Shown one piece after another: positions 7,819 to 15,082 of a stretch of 25,474 nucleotides of DNA (within the stretch, counting starts at the first letter, position 1; each line of letters begins with the position of its first letter). The notes beneath the pieces are model-generated. The model ran no database searches and was not told the origin of the DNA. It saw only the letters and a program-made list of their open reading frames with translations. Source of the stretch: DATMXT01 sp035560415. Its GTDB lineage: Bacteria; Bacillota; Clostridia; Oscillospirales; Feifaniaceae. A program made the position numbers and the translations under genes. The stretch spans positions 1 to 25,474 of the forward strand of contig DATMZG010000123.1 of NCBI GenBank assembly GCA_035560415.1, read 5' to 3'.

Positions 7819-9066
7819 ATGGAGCTCTATCCCGATTTTTCATTTTCGCCCCGCCTGCTTGAAACGGCCGCCCGGTGTGAGCAAAAGCTGGCCAGCCGCT
7901 TTACACAGGTGGAGGCGACGGCCAGATATAACTCGCAGAAAGTGCACGCGGCTTTCATCGGCTCTAAAGTCAGTGAAACCCACTTCATCACGACGACGGG
8001 CTACGGCTACGGCGACCGGGGCCGCGAGGTCATCGACAAAGTCTACGCCCGTATTTTCAAGGCCGAGGCGGCCTTGGTGCGCCACTTCATGCTGTCGGGC
8101 ACCCACGCGCTGACGACGGCGCTCTTCGGCATTCTCCGCCCCGGCGACACCATGCTCTCAGTGGCCGGAAAGCCCTATGACACACTTGACAAGGTTATTG
8201 GCTTTACAGGTGCTTCCGGCTCCCTCATGGACTTTGGCATCCGCTACGCCGAGGTTCCGCTTGCGGACGGCCGGCTCGACTACGCCGCAATTGAGAAGGC
8301 GCTTGCCGCAAAGCCCAAAATGGCCTATTTGCAGCGCTCAAGAGGGTATGCCGCAAGGCCCTCCATCTTCATAGCGGAAATTGAGGAAGTCGCGCGCCTT
8401 GTCCGTGCGACAAGCCCCGACACTGTTTTCATGGTCGACAACTGCTACGGCGAGTTTGTGGAGAAAAGAGAGCCCATCGAGGCCGGCGCAGACCTCATTG
8501 CGGGCTCCCTCATCAAAAACCCGGGCGGCGGAATCGCCGACAGCGGCGGTTACATCGCAGGCAGGTCCGACCTTGTCGCCATGTGCGCCGGGCGGCTCAC
8601 GTCGCCGGGGCTGGGGCGGGAAGTCGGCGCCTCTATCGGGCAAAACCGGCCCATTTTGCAAGGCATCTACTGCGCGCCGGAAGTGACGGCAAACGCCTTA
8701 AAGACCGCCATTTTTGCCTCCGCCTTCTTTGAGGAGCTCGGGTACGAGTGTTCGCCCCGCTGGTGCGACGAGCGCACCGACATTGTGGAGCAGATATTAC
8801 TTAAAACCCCCGAAAAGCTCGTGGCCTTCTGCCAGGGGATTCAGGCGGGCTCCGCCATCGACTCCTTTGTGACGCCGGAGCCTTGGGACATGCCGGGCTA
8901 CACCTCGCAGGTCGTCATGGCCGCGGGGGCCTTTGTCGGCGGCTCCTCCATTGAGCTCTCGGCCGACGGGCCGCTGCGGGAGCCTTACTGCGCCTTTATG
9001 CAGGGCGGCACCAACTACGACAACGCAATTGTCGGCGTGCTCAAAGCCGCGGAGGGAGTGCTATGA
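7819..9066 (+). CDS. PLP-dependent enzyme, aluminium-resistance / methionine gamma-lyase-like family
   Basis: A fold type I pyridoxal-phosphate enzyme of the Firmicute family often annotated as aluminium resistance protein or methionine gamma-lyase family protein. The 415-residue product has the cofactor-stacking region SGTHALTTALFG, the PLP-pairing Asp D207 in MVDNCYGEF, and the Schiff-base Lys K233 in GSLIKNPGGG. The glycine-rich TTTGYGYGDRGR near residue 60 is typical of the family. The ATG at 7819 was chosen; a TTG 15 bases upstream would overlap the previous gene and is the alternative, since GAGGT sits only about 4 bases before the ATG. The end overlaps ruvC by 4 bp. The true substrate is unknown. 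Confidence 0.88.
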   Translation: MELYPDFSFSPRLLETAARCEQKLASRFTQVEATARYNSQKVHAAFIGSKVSETHFITTTGYGYGDRGREVIDKVYARIFKAEAALVRHFMLSGTHALTTALFGILRPGDTMLSVAGKPYDTLDKVIGFTGASGSLMDFGIRYAEVPLADGRLDYAAIEKALAAKPKMAYLQRSRGYAARPSIFIAEIEEVARLVRATSPDTVFMVDNCYGEFVEKREPIEAGADLIAGSLIKNPGGGIADSGGYIAGRSDLVAMCAGRLTSPGLGREVGASIGQNRPILQGIYCAPEVTANALKTAIFASAFFEELGYECSPRWCDERTDIVEQILLKTPEKLVAFCQGIQAGSAIDSFVTPEPWDMPGYTSQVVMAAGAFVGGSSIELSADGPLREPYCAFMQGGTNYDNAIVGVLKAAEGVL

Positions 9067-9551
9067 TCGTACTTGGAATCGACCCCGGCGTCGCCTCGGT
9101 GGGCTACGGGGTCATCGAGTACAAGTCGAATAAGTTCAAGGCCCTCGAGTACGGCACTTTCAAAACGCCGGCCGGGGACGCGCTGCCGCGCAGACTGCTT
9201 GAAATATACGATTTTTTAAAGGCGCTTGCGGCGAAATATCCGATTGACGCGATGTCGGTCGAGCAGCTCTTTTTCTCCAACAATGTCACGACCGGAATTC
9301 CGGTCGCCCAAGGGCGGGGTGTCATCCTGCTGGCGGGGGAGCAGTGCGGGCTGACGGTGGCCGAGTACACGCCGGTGCAGGTCAAGCAGGCCGTCGTCGG
9401 CTACGGCAGGGCCGAGAAAAGCCAGGTGCAGCAAATGGTGCGGGTGCTGTTGAATCTCTCGGAAGTGCCCCGCCCCGACGACACGGCGGACGCACTGGCC
9501 GTCGCCATCTGCCACGCGCACACGGCGGGCTCCCTGCTGTCAAAATACTAA
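9063..9551 (+). CDS. ruvC: Holliday junction resolvase RuvC
   Basis: The endonuclease that cuts four-way junctions symmetrically during recombination. At 162 residues it is of standard length. The four catalytic acids are D7 (GIDPG), E67 (SVEQLF), D140 and D143 (RPDDTADALA). The region VGYGRAEKSQVQ, before the last acids, is also typical. The start ATG overlaps the previous stop as ATGA. It lies with ruvA and ruvB, giving a full resolvasome. Confidence 0.97.
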   Translation: MIVLGIDPGVASVGYGVIEYKSNKFKALEYGTFKTPAGDALPRRLLEIYDFLKALAAKYPIDAMSVEQLFFSNNVTTGIPVAQGRGVILLAGEQCGLTVAEYTPVQVKQAVVGYGRAEKSQVQQMVRVLLNLSEVPRPDDTADALAVAICHAHTAGSLLSKY

Positions 9552-9597
9552 TCGCAAGGATTTTGGCATAAATTTATCCACAAGGGGTGGTGACGGA

Positions 9598-10203
9598 ATG
9601 TACGCCTATATCAAAGGAACGCTGGCAGCCATCGGCGCATCCCACATGGTGGTGGAGGCCGGCGGCATCGGGTATAAGCTGCTGACCTCCTACGGGACGC
9701 TGCGGCAGCTCCCCGCAAAGGGCAGCGAAATTACGGCCTATACATACCTGAACGTCCGGGAGGACGCCCTTGAGCTCTTCGGCTTTTTTACCGAAAATGA
9801 GCTCGACTGCTTTAAAATGCTGACGACCGTCACCGGCGTCGGGCCCCGCGTGGCGCTCTCCATTCTCGCCGAGGTGACGCCGGAACAATTTGCCATCGCC
9901 GTCGTCACAAAGGATACAAAACGCCTGACCATGGCGGCGGGCGTCGGCAACAAGCTGGCGCAGCGCATCATACTGGAGCTGACCGACCGCATCGGCAAGG
10001 AGCAGCTGGCGGCAGGGGAGCCCGCGGCAAGCGGCAGGCGGACGGCGCTTGCCATCGGCAGCGAGGCCGACGAGGCCGTGTCGGCCCTCGTGGTGCTGGG
10101 GTATTCGCAGAGCGAAGCGCTGCGGGTCATTCGCAACATGAATACACAGGGAATGCCGGTCGAGGAGATCATCAAATTGGCCCTTCGGGAACTCATGAAG
10201 TAG
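9598..10203 (+). CDS. ruvA: Holliday junction branch migration protein RuvA
   Basis: Binds Holliday junctions and loads the RuvB motor. The 201-residue protein starts with the OB-fold region MYAYIKGTLA, has helix-hairpin-helix signatures (TVTGVGPRVALSIL and MAAGVGNKLAQRII), and ends with the flexible linker and the small C-terminal domain that contacts RuvB (VLGYSQSEALRVI). The start follows an AGGGGTGGTGA purine stretch. The 46-bp gap after ruvC contains a TTATCCACA sequence and no visible promoter. Confidence 0.96.
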   Translation: MYAYIKGTLAAIGASHMVVEAGGIGYKLLTSYGTLRQLPAKGSEITAYTYLNVREDALELFGFFTENELDCFKMLTTVTGVGPRVALSILAEVTPEQFAIAVVTKDTKRLTMAAGVGNKLAQRIILELTDRIGKEQLAAGEPAASGRRTALAIGSEADEAVSALVVLGYSQSEALRVIRNMNTQGMPVEEIIKLALRELMK

Positions 10204-10216
10204 GGACGGTGAGCGG

Positions 10217-11302
10217 ATGTCGAAAACTTTCGGATATGAGCGGGACCGCAGCGAAGACGCTGGCTTTGAAATTGACCTCGACAACAGGCTTATGACGCCG
10301 CGCGACGTGCCGGAGGACGGGGCGTTTGAAGTGAGTCTGCGGCCCCGCCGGCTTGACGAATATGTGGGACAGACCCGCATCAAGGACAACCTGCGGGTTT
10401 TCATGCAGGCCGCAAAAACAAGAGGCGAACCCCTCGACCATGTGCTGCTGCACGGCCCGCCAGGCCTTGGCAAGACGACGCTGGCAGGCATCATCGCGGC
10501 CGAGATGGGCGCCGGCATGCGGGTGACCTCGGGGCCCGCAATTGAAAAACCCGGTGACCTTGCGGCCATGCTCACAACTCTTGAGGCCGGCGAAGTGCTC
10601 TTCATTGACGAAATTCACCGCCTGTCCCGCACGGTGGAGGAGGTGCTCTACTCCGCCCTTGAGGACTTCGCCATTGACATCATCCTCGGCAAAGGCCCGT
10701 CGGCCCGCTCAATTCGGCTTGATTTGAACCACTTTACGCTGATTGGCGCGACGACGCGGTTCGGCCAGCTGTCGGGGCCGCTGCGCGACCGCTTTTCAGT
10801 GCCGCTCAAGCTCGACCCCTACACGGTGCCGGAGCTTGTCGCCATCGTCAACCGCTCGGCCGGCGTGCTCGGCATCCCCATTGAGCCGGACGGGGCGGCC
10901 GAAATCGCCTCCCGCTCCCGCGGAACCCCGCGCATCGCAAACCGGCTTTTAAAGCGAGTGCGGGACTTTGCGCAGGTGGAGGGCGGCGGCGTCATCAACG
11001 AGACCATCGCCCGCACGGCCCTCATCCGCCTTGAAGTGGATGAGTTGGGGCTTGACAATCTCGATAAGCGGCTTTTAACCTCCATCATTGTCAACTACGG
11101 TGGGGGACCGGTTGGGCTCGACACGCTGGCCGCCACGGTCGGCGAGGAGGCCATCACGATTGAGGAGGTCTACGAGCCCTATCTCCTTCAAATCGGCTTT
11201 CTGACCCGGACGCCTCGCGGCCGCTGTGTCACAAGGCTCGTATACGACCATCTCGGCATTCCGTTCCCCGCGGCGCCGGCCGCACAGATTTCCTGGAGGT
11301 GA
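10217..11302 (+). CDS. ruvB: Holliday junction DNA helicase RuvB
   Basis: The AAA+ motor for branch migration. The 361-residue length is slightly above the usual 330-350 because of an N-terminal extension of about 20 residues before LRPRRLDEYVGQ. Walker A is HGPPGLGKTT (79-88), Walker B LFIDEIHR (128-135), and sensor 1 GATTRFGQLS followed by the RDRF arginine finger region. A winged-helix domain closes the protein (GGGPVGLDTLAATVGE, FLTRTPRGR). It lies 13 bp after ruvA, and 4 bp separate it from glmM. Confidence 0.97.
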   Translation: MSKTFGYERDRSEDAGFEIDLDNRLMTPRDVPEDGAFEVSLRPRRLDEYVGQTRIKDNLRVFMQAAKTRGEPLDHVLLHGPPGLGKTTLAGIIAAEMGAGMRVTSGPAIEKPGDLAAMLTTLEAGEVLFIDEIHRLSRTVEEVLYSALEDFAIDIILGKGPSARSIRLDLNHFTLIGATTRFGQLSGPLRDRFSVPLKLDPYTVPELVAIVNRSAGVLGIPIEPDGAAEIASRSRGTPRIANRLLKRVRDFAQVEGGGVINETIARTALIRLEVDELGLDNLDKRLLTSIIVNYGGGPVGLDTLAATVGEEAITIEEVYEPYLLQIGFLTRTPRGRCVTRLVYDHLGIPFPAAPAAQISWR

Positions 11303-11306
11303 CTGT

Positions 11307-12656
11307 ATGGCACTGAAATTTGGAACCGACGGCGTGCGCGCAGTGGCAGGGTCTGCCCTCACGCCCGAATTTGCCATGAAGCTCGGGCAGGCGGCGGGCG
11401 CGGCGCTTGTGCCGGAAGCGGGCGGAAAAATCCTCATCGGCAAGGACACCCGCATCTCCTCCGACATGCTGGAGGCGGCCCTTGCGGCGGGGCTGTGCTC
11501 AGTCGGCGTCGACGTCATATTGCTCGGCGTCATTGCGACGCCGGCCGTCGCCCATCTGATGAAGCGCTACGGCGCCTGCGCCGGCATCATGGTGTCGGCC
11601 TCCCACAACCCCTTTGAGCACAACGGCATCAAAATATTCGGCTCCGACGGGGCAAAGCTGTCGGACGCGGAGCAGGACCGGCTGACAAAGCTCGTGGAAG
11701 ACGGGAATTTCCCCGAGATGCGCGTGTCGGGGGAAAAAGTCGGCCGGGTGTTTACCGCAAGTGCCGCCATTGAAGATTACGTCGACCATCTCTGCGAAGT
11801 GGCGGGGTGTGCGCTTTCGGGCATAAAAGTCGTGTTTGACGGCGCAAACGGCTCGGCGTCGCGGACAATTGAGCGGCTGGCCTTGCGGCTGGGGCTTGAC
11901 GCGACTTACTTACACATCACCCCCGACGGAGTCAACATCAATGAGCATTGCGGCTCCACACACCCCGAAAGGCTGTGTGAGGCGGTATTGGCCCGGCAGG
12001 CCGACCTCGGCGTCGCGTTTGACGGAGACGCCGACCGCGTCATCGTCGTCGACGAGAAGGGCAATGTCCAGGACGGCGACAAGCTGCTCGCCATCTTCGC
12101 CGGGTATATGGCGGAGCGGGGGAGCCTCAAGGGCGGCGCCATCGTCGGGACCAACATGAGCAACATGGGGCTATCGGCCTATTGCAAAGAGCACGGGCTC
12201 GGGTATGTCACGACCGCCGTCGGGGACCGCCATGTCATGGCGGCCATGGAACAGGGCGGCTACAACCTCGGCGGCGAGCAGTCGGGCCACCTCATTTTGC
12301 GCGACCACTCGCCGACGGGGGACGGCCAGCTTGCGGCCGTCTATCTCTTGAAAATCCTCCATGAAAAACGCTTGCCGCTCTCGGTTCTCGCCTCCGCCAT
12401 GGAGCCCTTCCCGCAAGTCGGCATTGCCGTCAAGGTCAAGGAGCCGACCAAAGAGTCCTTTGAGACGGCCCCGCAGTACCAAAGCGCCATCGGAAAAATC
12501 AAAGAGGAGCTCGGGGACGAGGGCAGGGTTGTCGTGCGAAAGTCGGGGACCGAGCCCGTCATCCGGGTCATGGTCGAAGGCAGAGATTCCGAACAGGTGG
12601 AGCGGCTTGCCTCGGGCATTGCGGCGCTGCTCACTGAGCTCGATTTGGAGATTTGA
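11307..12656 (+). CDS. glmM: Phosphoglucosamine mutase
   Basis: Interconverts glucosamine-6-phosphate and glucosamine-1-phosphate on the way to UDP-GlcNAc, so it feeds the same pathway as MurD at the other end of this gene run. The 449-residue length is standard. The phosphoserine is S99 (SASHNP), the magnesium loop DGDADR is at 239-244, the sugar-specificity loop GGEQSGH is present, and the phosphate-binding RKSGTEPVIRVM is near the C-terminus. The ATG at 11307 has TGGAGGTGA before it, and the TGA within that site is the ruvB stop. Confidence 0.97.
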   Translation: MALKFGTDGVRAVAGSALTPEFAMKLGQAAGAALVPEAGGKILIGKDTRISSDMLEAALAAGLCSVGVDVILLGVIATPAVAHLMKRYGACAGIMVSASHNPFEHNGIKIFGSDGAKLSDAEQDRLTKLVEDGNFPEMRVSGEKVGRVFTASAAIEDYVDHLCEVAGCALSGIKVVFDGANGSASRTIERLALRLGLDATYLHITPDGVNINEHCGSTHPERLCEAVLARQADLGVAFDGDADRVIVVDEKGNVQDGDKLLAIFAGYMAERGSLKGGAIVGTNMSNMGLSAYCKEHGLGYVTTAVGDRHVMAAMEQGGYNLGGEQSGHLILRDHSPTGDGQLAAVYLLKILHEKRLPLSVLASAMEPFPQVGIAVKVKEPTKESFETAPQYQSAIGKIKEELGDEGRVVVRKSGTEPVIRVMVEGRDSEQVERLASGIAALLTELDLEI

Positions 12657-12691
12657 CGGTCAATCGGTCACTTGAGTCCCAAACCGACCGT
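12656..12691 (+). other. Hairpin after glmM, possible weak end of the operon
   Basis: The stem acggtc/gaccgt plus ggt/acc, with a 4-base bulge, starts at the glmM stop codon. No T-run follows; instead an A/T palindrome (about 12691-12711) comes next. It may help end or stabilise the long transcript but is not a clear intrinsic terminator. Confidence 0.35.
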
Positions 12692-12741
12692 AAAAATAAG
12701 GATTTTTATTAAAAAATGCCTATATAAAAGCAAAAAAATGA

Positions 12742-12770
12742 TTGACCTGAGGCTAAGTATATGCTATTAT
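12742..12770 (+). promoter_or_regulatory. Sigma-A-type promoter for rpmG-secE-nusG-rplK-rplA
   Basis: TTGACC (12742-12747), a 17-bp spacer and TATTAT (12765-12770). Start of transcription is expected near 12777, leaving a leader of nearly 100 nt before rpmG. Confidence 0.88.
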
Positions 12771-12777
12771 GTATATA

Positions 12778-12814
12778 CCTCGACTCGGGTCTTTTTTTTT
12801 GTGCCCGAAAGAGG
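12778..12814 (+). other. 5'-end leader hairpin with a nine-T loop
   Basis: The outer stem cctc/gagg and the inner stem cgggt/gcccg enclose a loop holding nine consecutive T. It would form at or next to the very 5' end of the rpmG-rplA transcript. It is not a terminator, because the T-run is in the loop and not after the stem. It may protect the 5' end or cause pausing or slippage. Confidence 0.5.
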
Positions 12815-12874
12815 AAGAAAACTACCTTCGCAGGTTTTTGCGAGGAAGAGTGTTTCGATAACAGGAGGTATCAA

Positions 12875-13024
12875 ATGAGAGTAAAAATCACTTTAGCGTG
12901 CACCGAGTGCAAACAGCGAAACTACGACACGATGAAGAACAAGAAGAACACCCCCGACAGGATTGAGCTAAAAAAGTACTGCCGGTTCTGTAAGAAGCAC
13001 ACGGTCCACAAGGAGACCAAGTAG
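12875..13024 (+). CDS. rpmG: 50S ribosomal protein L33
   Basis: A 49-residue ribosomal protein with the zinc-ribbon cysteines C9, C12, C36 and C39 (ACTECK and YCRFCK), so it is the zinc-binding form. ACAGGAGGT lies just before the ATG. Position upstream of secE and nusG is the standard arrangement in Firmicutes. Confidence 0.96.
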   Translation: MRVKITLACTECKQRNYDTMKNKKNTPDRIELKKYCRFCKKHTVHKETK

Positions 13025-13044
13025 TGCCGATGAGGAGGTAAAAA

Positions 13045-13308
13045 ATGGCTGAGAACACTGCGCCCGCGACGCCCTCGGCGTCGCCCAAAAAGAGCAAACC
13101 GGCAAGACCCAACATTTTTGCCCGCTTTGGCAAGTTCCTGAAGGATACCAAGAGCGAAGTTAAAAAGGTCGTCTGGCCGACAAAATCCCAGATTATCAAC
13201 AACTCGCTTGTTGTCATCGTCATGATTGTCCTTGTCGGCGCATTTATTGCGCTGATTGACGCCATCTTCACTTACGGACTCGGCCTGCTTTTAGGCCTTG
13301 CCGTATAG
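13045..13308 (+). CDS. secE: Preprotein translocase subunit SecE
   Basis: The small membrane subunit of the SecYEG channel, 87 residues. A Lys/Pro/Ala-rich cytoplasmic N-terminus is followed by the amphipathic helix FGKFLKDTKSEVKKVVWPTK, which holds the conserved EVKKVVWPT motif, and one transmembrane helix (about 55-83). GAGGAGGT precedes the ATG. Confidence 0.95.
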   Translation: MAENTAPATPSASPKKSKPARPNIFARFGKFLKDTKSEVKKVVWPTKSQIINNSLVVIVMIVLVGAFIALIDAIFTYGLGLLLGLAV

Positions 13309-13324
13309 AGAAGGAGTTTAGGGT

Positions 13325-13843
13325 ATGTCTGAAAACGCCAGGTGGTACGTGGTACACACCTATTCCGGGTACGAGAATAAAGTGATGACCAACCTTGAAA
13401 AGACGGTGGAAAACCGGAAACTGCACGACCTCATTCAGGACGTGCGGGTTCCGACCGAGACCGTCACCGAAATCAAGGACAACGAGACCAGAGAAGTCAA
13501 ACGCAAACTTTTTCCGGGCTATGTCCTTGTCAAAATGGTCATGACTGACGAGAGCTGGTACGTCGTGCGGAATATCCGCGGAGTGACGGGCTTTGTGGGC
13601 CCCTCCTCGAAGCCGGTTCCGCTCTCCCCGGAAGAAGTGGCGAAACTTGACGTCGGCTCCCACTCCATTGAGGTCAGTTACAAGGTCGGCGACGTCGTTC
13701 GCATCAATGACGGCCCCTTAAGCGGTTACCTTGGCCAGGTTGAGGCAATTGAAACCGAAAACAATCTTGTTCGTGTCGTTGTGTCCATGTTCGGACGTGA
13801 GACCCCGATTGAGCTCACGCTCAGTCAGGTCGACGCCCAGTAG
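13325..13843 (+). CDS. nusG: Transcription termination/antitermination factor NusG
   Basis: Binds RNA polymerase and modulates pausing, termination and coupling with the ribosome. At 172 residues it has the NGN domain (RWYVVHTYSGYENKV to FVGPSSKPVPL) and the C-terminal KOW domain (VGDVVRINDGPLSGYLGQVE). AGAAGGAG lies before the ATG, 16 bp after secE. Confidence 0.96.
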   Translation: MSENARWYVVHTYSGYENKVMTNLEKTVENRKLHDLIQDVRVPTETVTEIKDNETREVKRKLFPGYVLVKMVMTDESWYVVRNIRGVTGFVGPSSKPVPLSPEEVAKLDVGSHSIEVSYKVGDVVRINDGPLSGYLGQVEAIETENNLVRVVVSMFGRETPIELTLSQVDAQ

Positions 13844-13871
13844 TTTTGATGTTTATTAGGAGGTGCCAATT

Positions 13872-14297
13872 ATGGCTCAAAAAGTTGTTGGATATGTAAA
13901 ACTTCAGATTCCGGGCGGAAAGGCGACTCCCGCACCGCCCGTCGGCCCGGCGCTTGGTCAGCACGGCGTCAATATTATGGCTTTCACCAAGGAGTTCAAC
14001 GAGCGCACGAAAAACGATGTGGGCTACATCATCCCCGTCGTCATCACGGTCTATGCCGACCGCTCCTTCTCCTTTATCACAAAGACTCCGCCGGCGGCAG
14101 TTCTCATTAAAAAGGCCGTCAACATCGAGAGCGGTTCCGGAGAGCCCAACAAGACCAAGGTTGCGACCATCACCAAGGAGCAGCTCCGGAAAATCGCCGA
14201 AACCAAAATGCCCGATTTGAACGCCGCCTCGGTTGAGGCCGCCATGAGCATGATCGCCGGAACAGCCCGCAGCATGGGCGTCACGGTTACGGAGTAA
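13872..14297 (+). CDS. rplK: 50S ribosomal protein L11
   Basis: Ribosomal stalk-base protein of 141 residues, from MAQKVVGYVKLQ to the C-terminal rRNA-binding domain (MPDLNAASVEAAMSMIAGTARSMGV). The proline-rich switch region PAPPVGPALGQHGVNIM is present. The ATG at 13872 is chosen over one 9 bases upstream because AGGAGGT is at 13858-13864. Confidence 0.97.
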   Translation: MAQKVVGYVKLQIPGGKATPAPPVGPALGQHGVNIMAFTKEFNERTKNDVGYIIPVVITVYADRSFSFITKTPPAAVLIKKAVNIESGSGEPNKTKVATITKEQLRKIAETKMPDLNAASVEAAMSMIAGTARSMGVTVTE

Positions 14298-14308
14298 TGC
14301 CAAAGTCA

Positions 14309-14333
14309 GTGGGAGGGTAAGACCCGTCACCAC
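14309..14333 (+). promoter_or_regulatory. Probable L1-binding operator in the rplK-rplA mRNA
   Basis: The spacer between rplK and rplA can fold into an outer stem gtgg/ccac and an inner stem ggg/ccc, separated by an asymmetric loop containing GAG on one side and GTCA on the other. This two-stem shape with GTGGGAGG and CCAC matches the kind of site through which ribosomal protein L1 represses its own mRNA, by imitating its 23S rRNA site. The match is from memory of the pattern and no search was run. Confidence 0.6.
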
Positions 14334-14350
14334 ATACAGGAGGAATAGTT

Positions 14351-15046
14351 GTGAAAAGAGGAAAAAAGTACCAGGACAGCGCAAAGCTGTATGATAAACT
14401 GTCGCTGCTCGACCCGTCCGAAGCGCTGGGACTGGCCGTCTCCACGGCCAAGGCCAAGTTCGACGAGACCATTGAAGTCCACGTGAAGCTCGGCGTCGAC
14501 TCCCGCCACGCCGACCAGCAGGTCCGCGGCGCCGTCGTGCTGCCGCACGGCACCGGCAAAAAGGTCCGGGTCCTTGTCTTTGCCAAGGCCGAGAAGCTCG
14601 ACGAGGCCGAGAAGGCCGGCGCCGAGTACTTCGGCGGCGAGGACATGGTGGCCAAAATCACCGGCGAGAACTGGTTTGATTTCGACGTCGTCATCGCGAC
14701 CCCCGACATGATGGGCGTCGTAGGCCGGCTTGGCAAGGTGCTGGGCCCCAAGGGCCTCATGCCCAACCCCAAGGCCGGCACCGTGACCATGGACGTCGCC
14801 CGCGCCGTAAACGAGGCCAAGGCCGGTAAGATAGAGTACCGCCTTGACAAGACCAACATCATCCACTGCCCGATCGGCAAGGCGTCCTTCGGCGAAGAGA
14901 AGCTGGCCGACAACTTTGCGACGCTGCTCGGCGCCATTGTCAAGGCAAAGCCGGCGGCCGCCAAGGGCCAGTATATCAAGAGCTGTGTCATCGCTTCGAC
15001 GATGGGCCCCGGAATCCGCATCAATCCGGCCAAGGTCGTAGATTAA
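14351..15046 (+). CDS. rplA: 50S ribosomal protein L1
   Basis: L1-stalk protein and likely translational repressor of this mRNA, 231 residues. It has the L1 signature region around MMGVVGRLGKVLGPKGLMPNPKAGT, and FDETIEVHVKLGVD near the N-terminus. The start codon is GTG, preceded by CAGGAGGA. A strong terminator follows at once, so rplJ, rplL and rpoBC are not joined to this operon. Confidence 0.97.
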   Translation: MKRGKKYQDSAKLYDKLSLLDPSEALGLAVSTAKAKFDETIEVHVKLGVDSRHADQQVRGAVVLPHGTGKKVRVLVFAKAEKLDEAEKAGAEYFGGEDMVAKITGENWFDFDVVIATPDMMGVVGRLGKVLGPKGLMPNPKAGTVTMDVARAVNEAKAGKIEYRLDKTNIIHCPIGKASFGEEKLADNFATLLGAIVKAKPAAAKGQYIKSCVIASTMGPGIRINPAKVVD

Positions 15047-15049
15047 AAA

Positions 15050-15082
15050 ATGAAGGCTCCCGGTTTACCGGGAGCCTTTTTT
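15050..15082 (+). terminator. Intrinsic terminator of the rplA operon
   Basis: An 11-bp perfect stem, aaggctcccgg, around the loop ttta, followed by a run of six T on the plus strand. The stem overlaps the last codons and stop of the converging recombinase gene, which ends at 15065. A minus-strand run of T is interrupted, so it works best for rplA. Confidence 0.92.

Noticed and set aside
9574..9582. Perfect DnaA box TTATCCACA between ruvC and ruvA
   Set aside because: A single 9-mer with no AT-rich unwinding region or neighbouring boxes; one such match is expected by chance in a genome-scale sequence and gives no sign of an origin.
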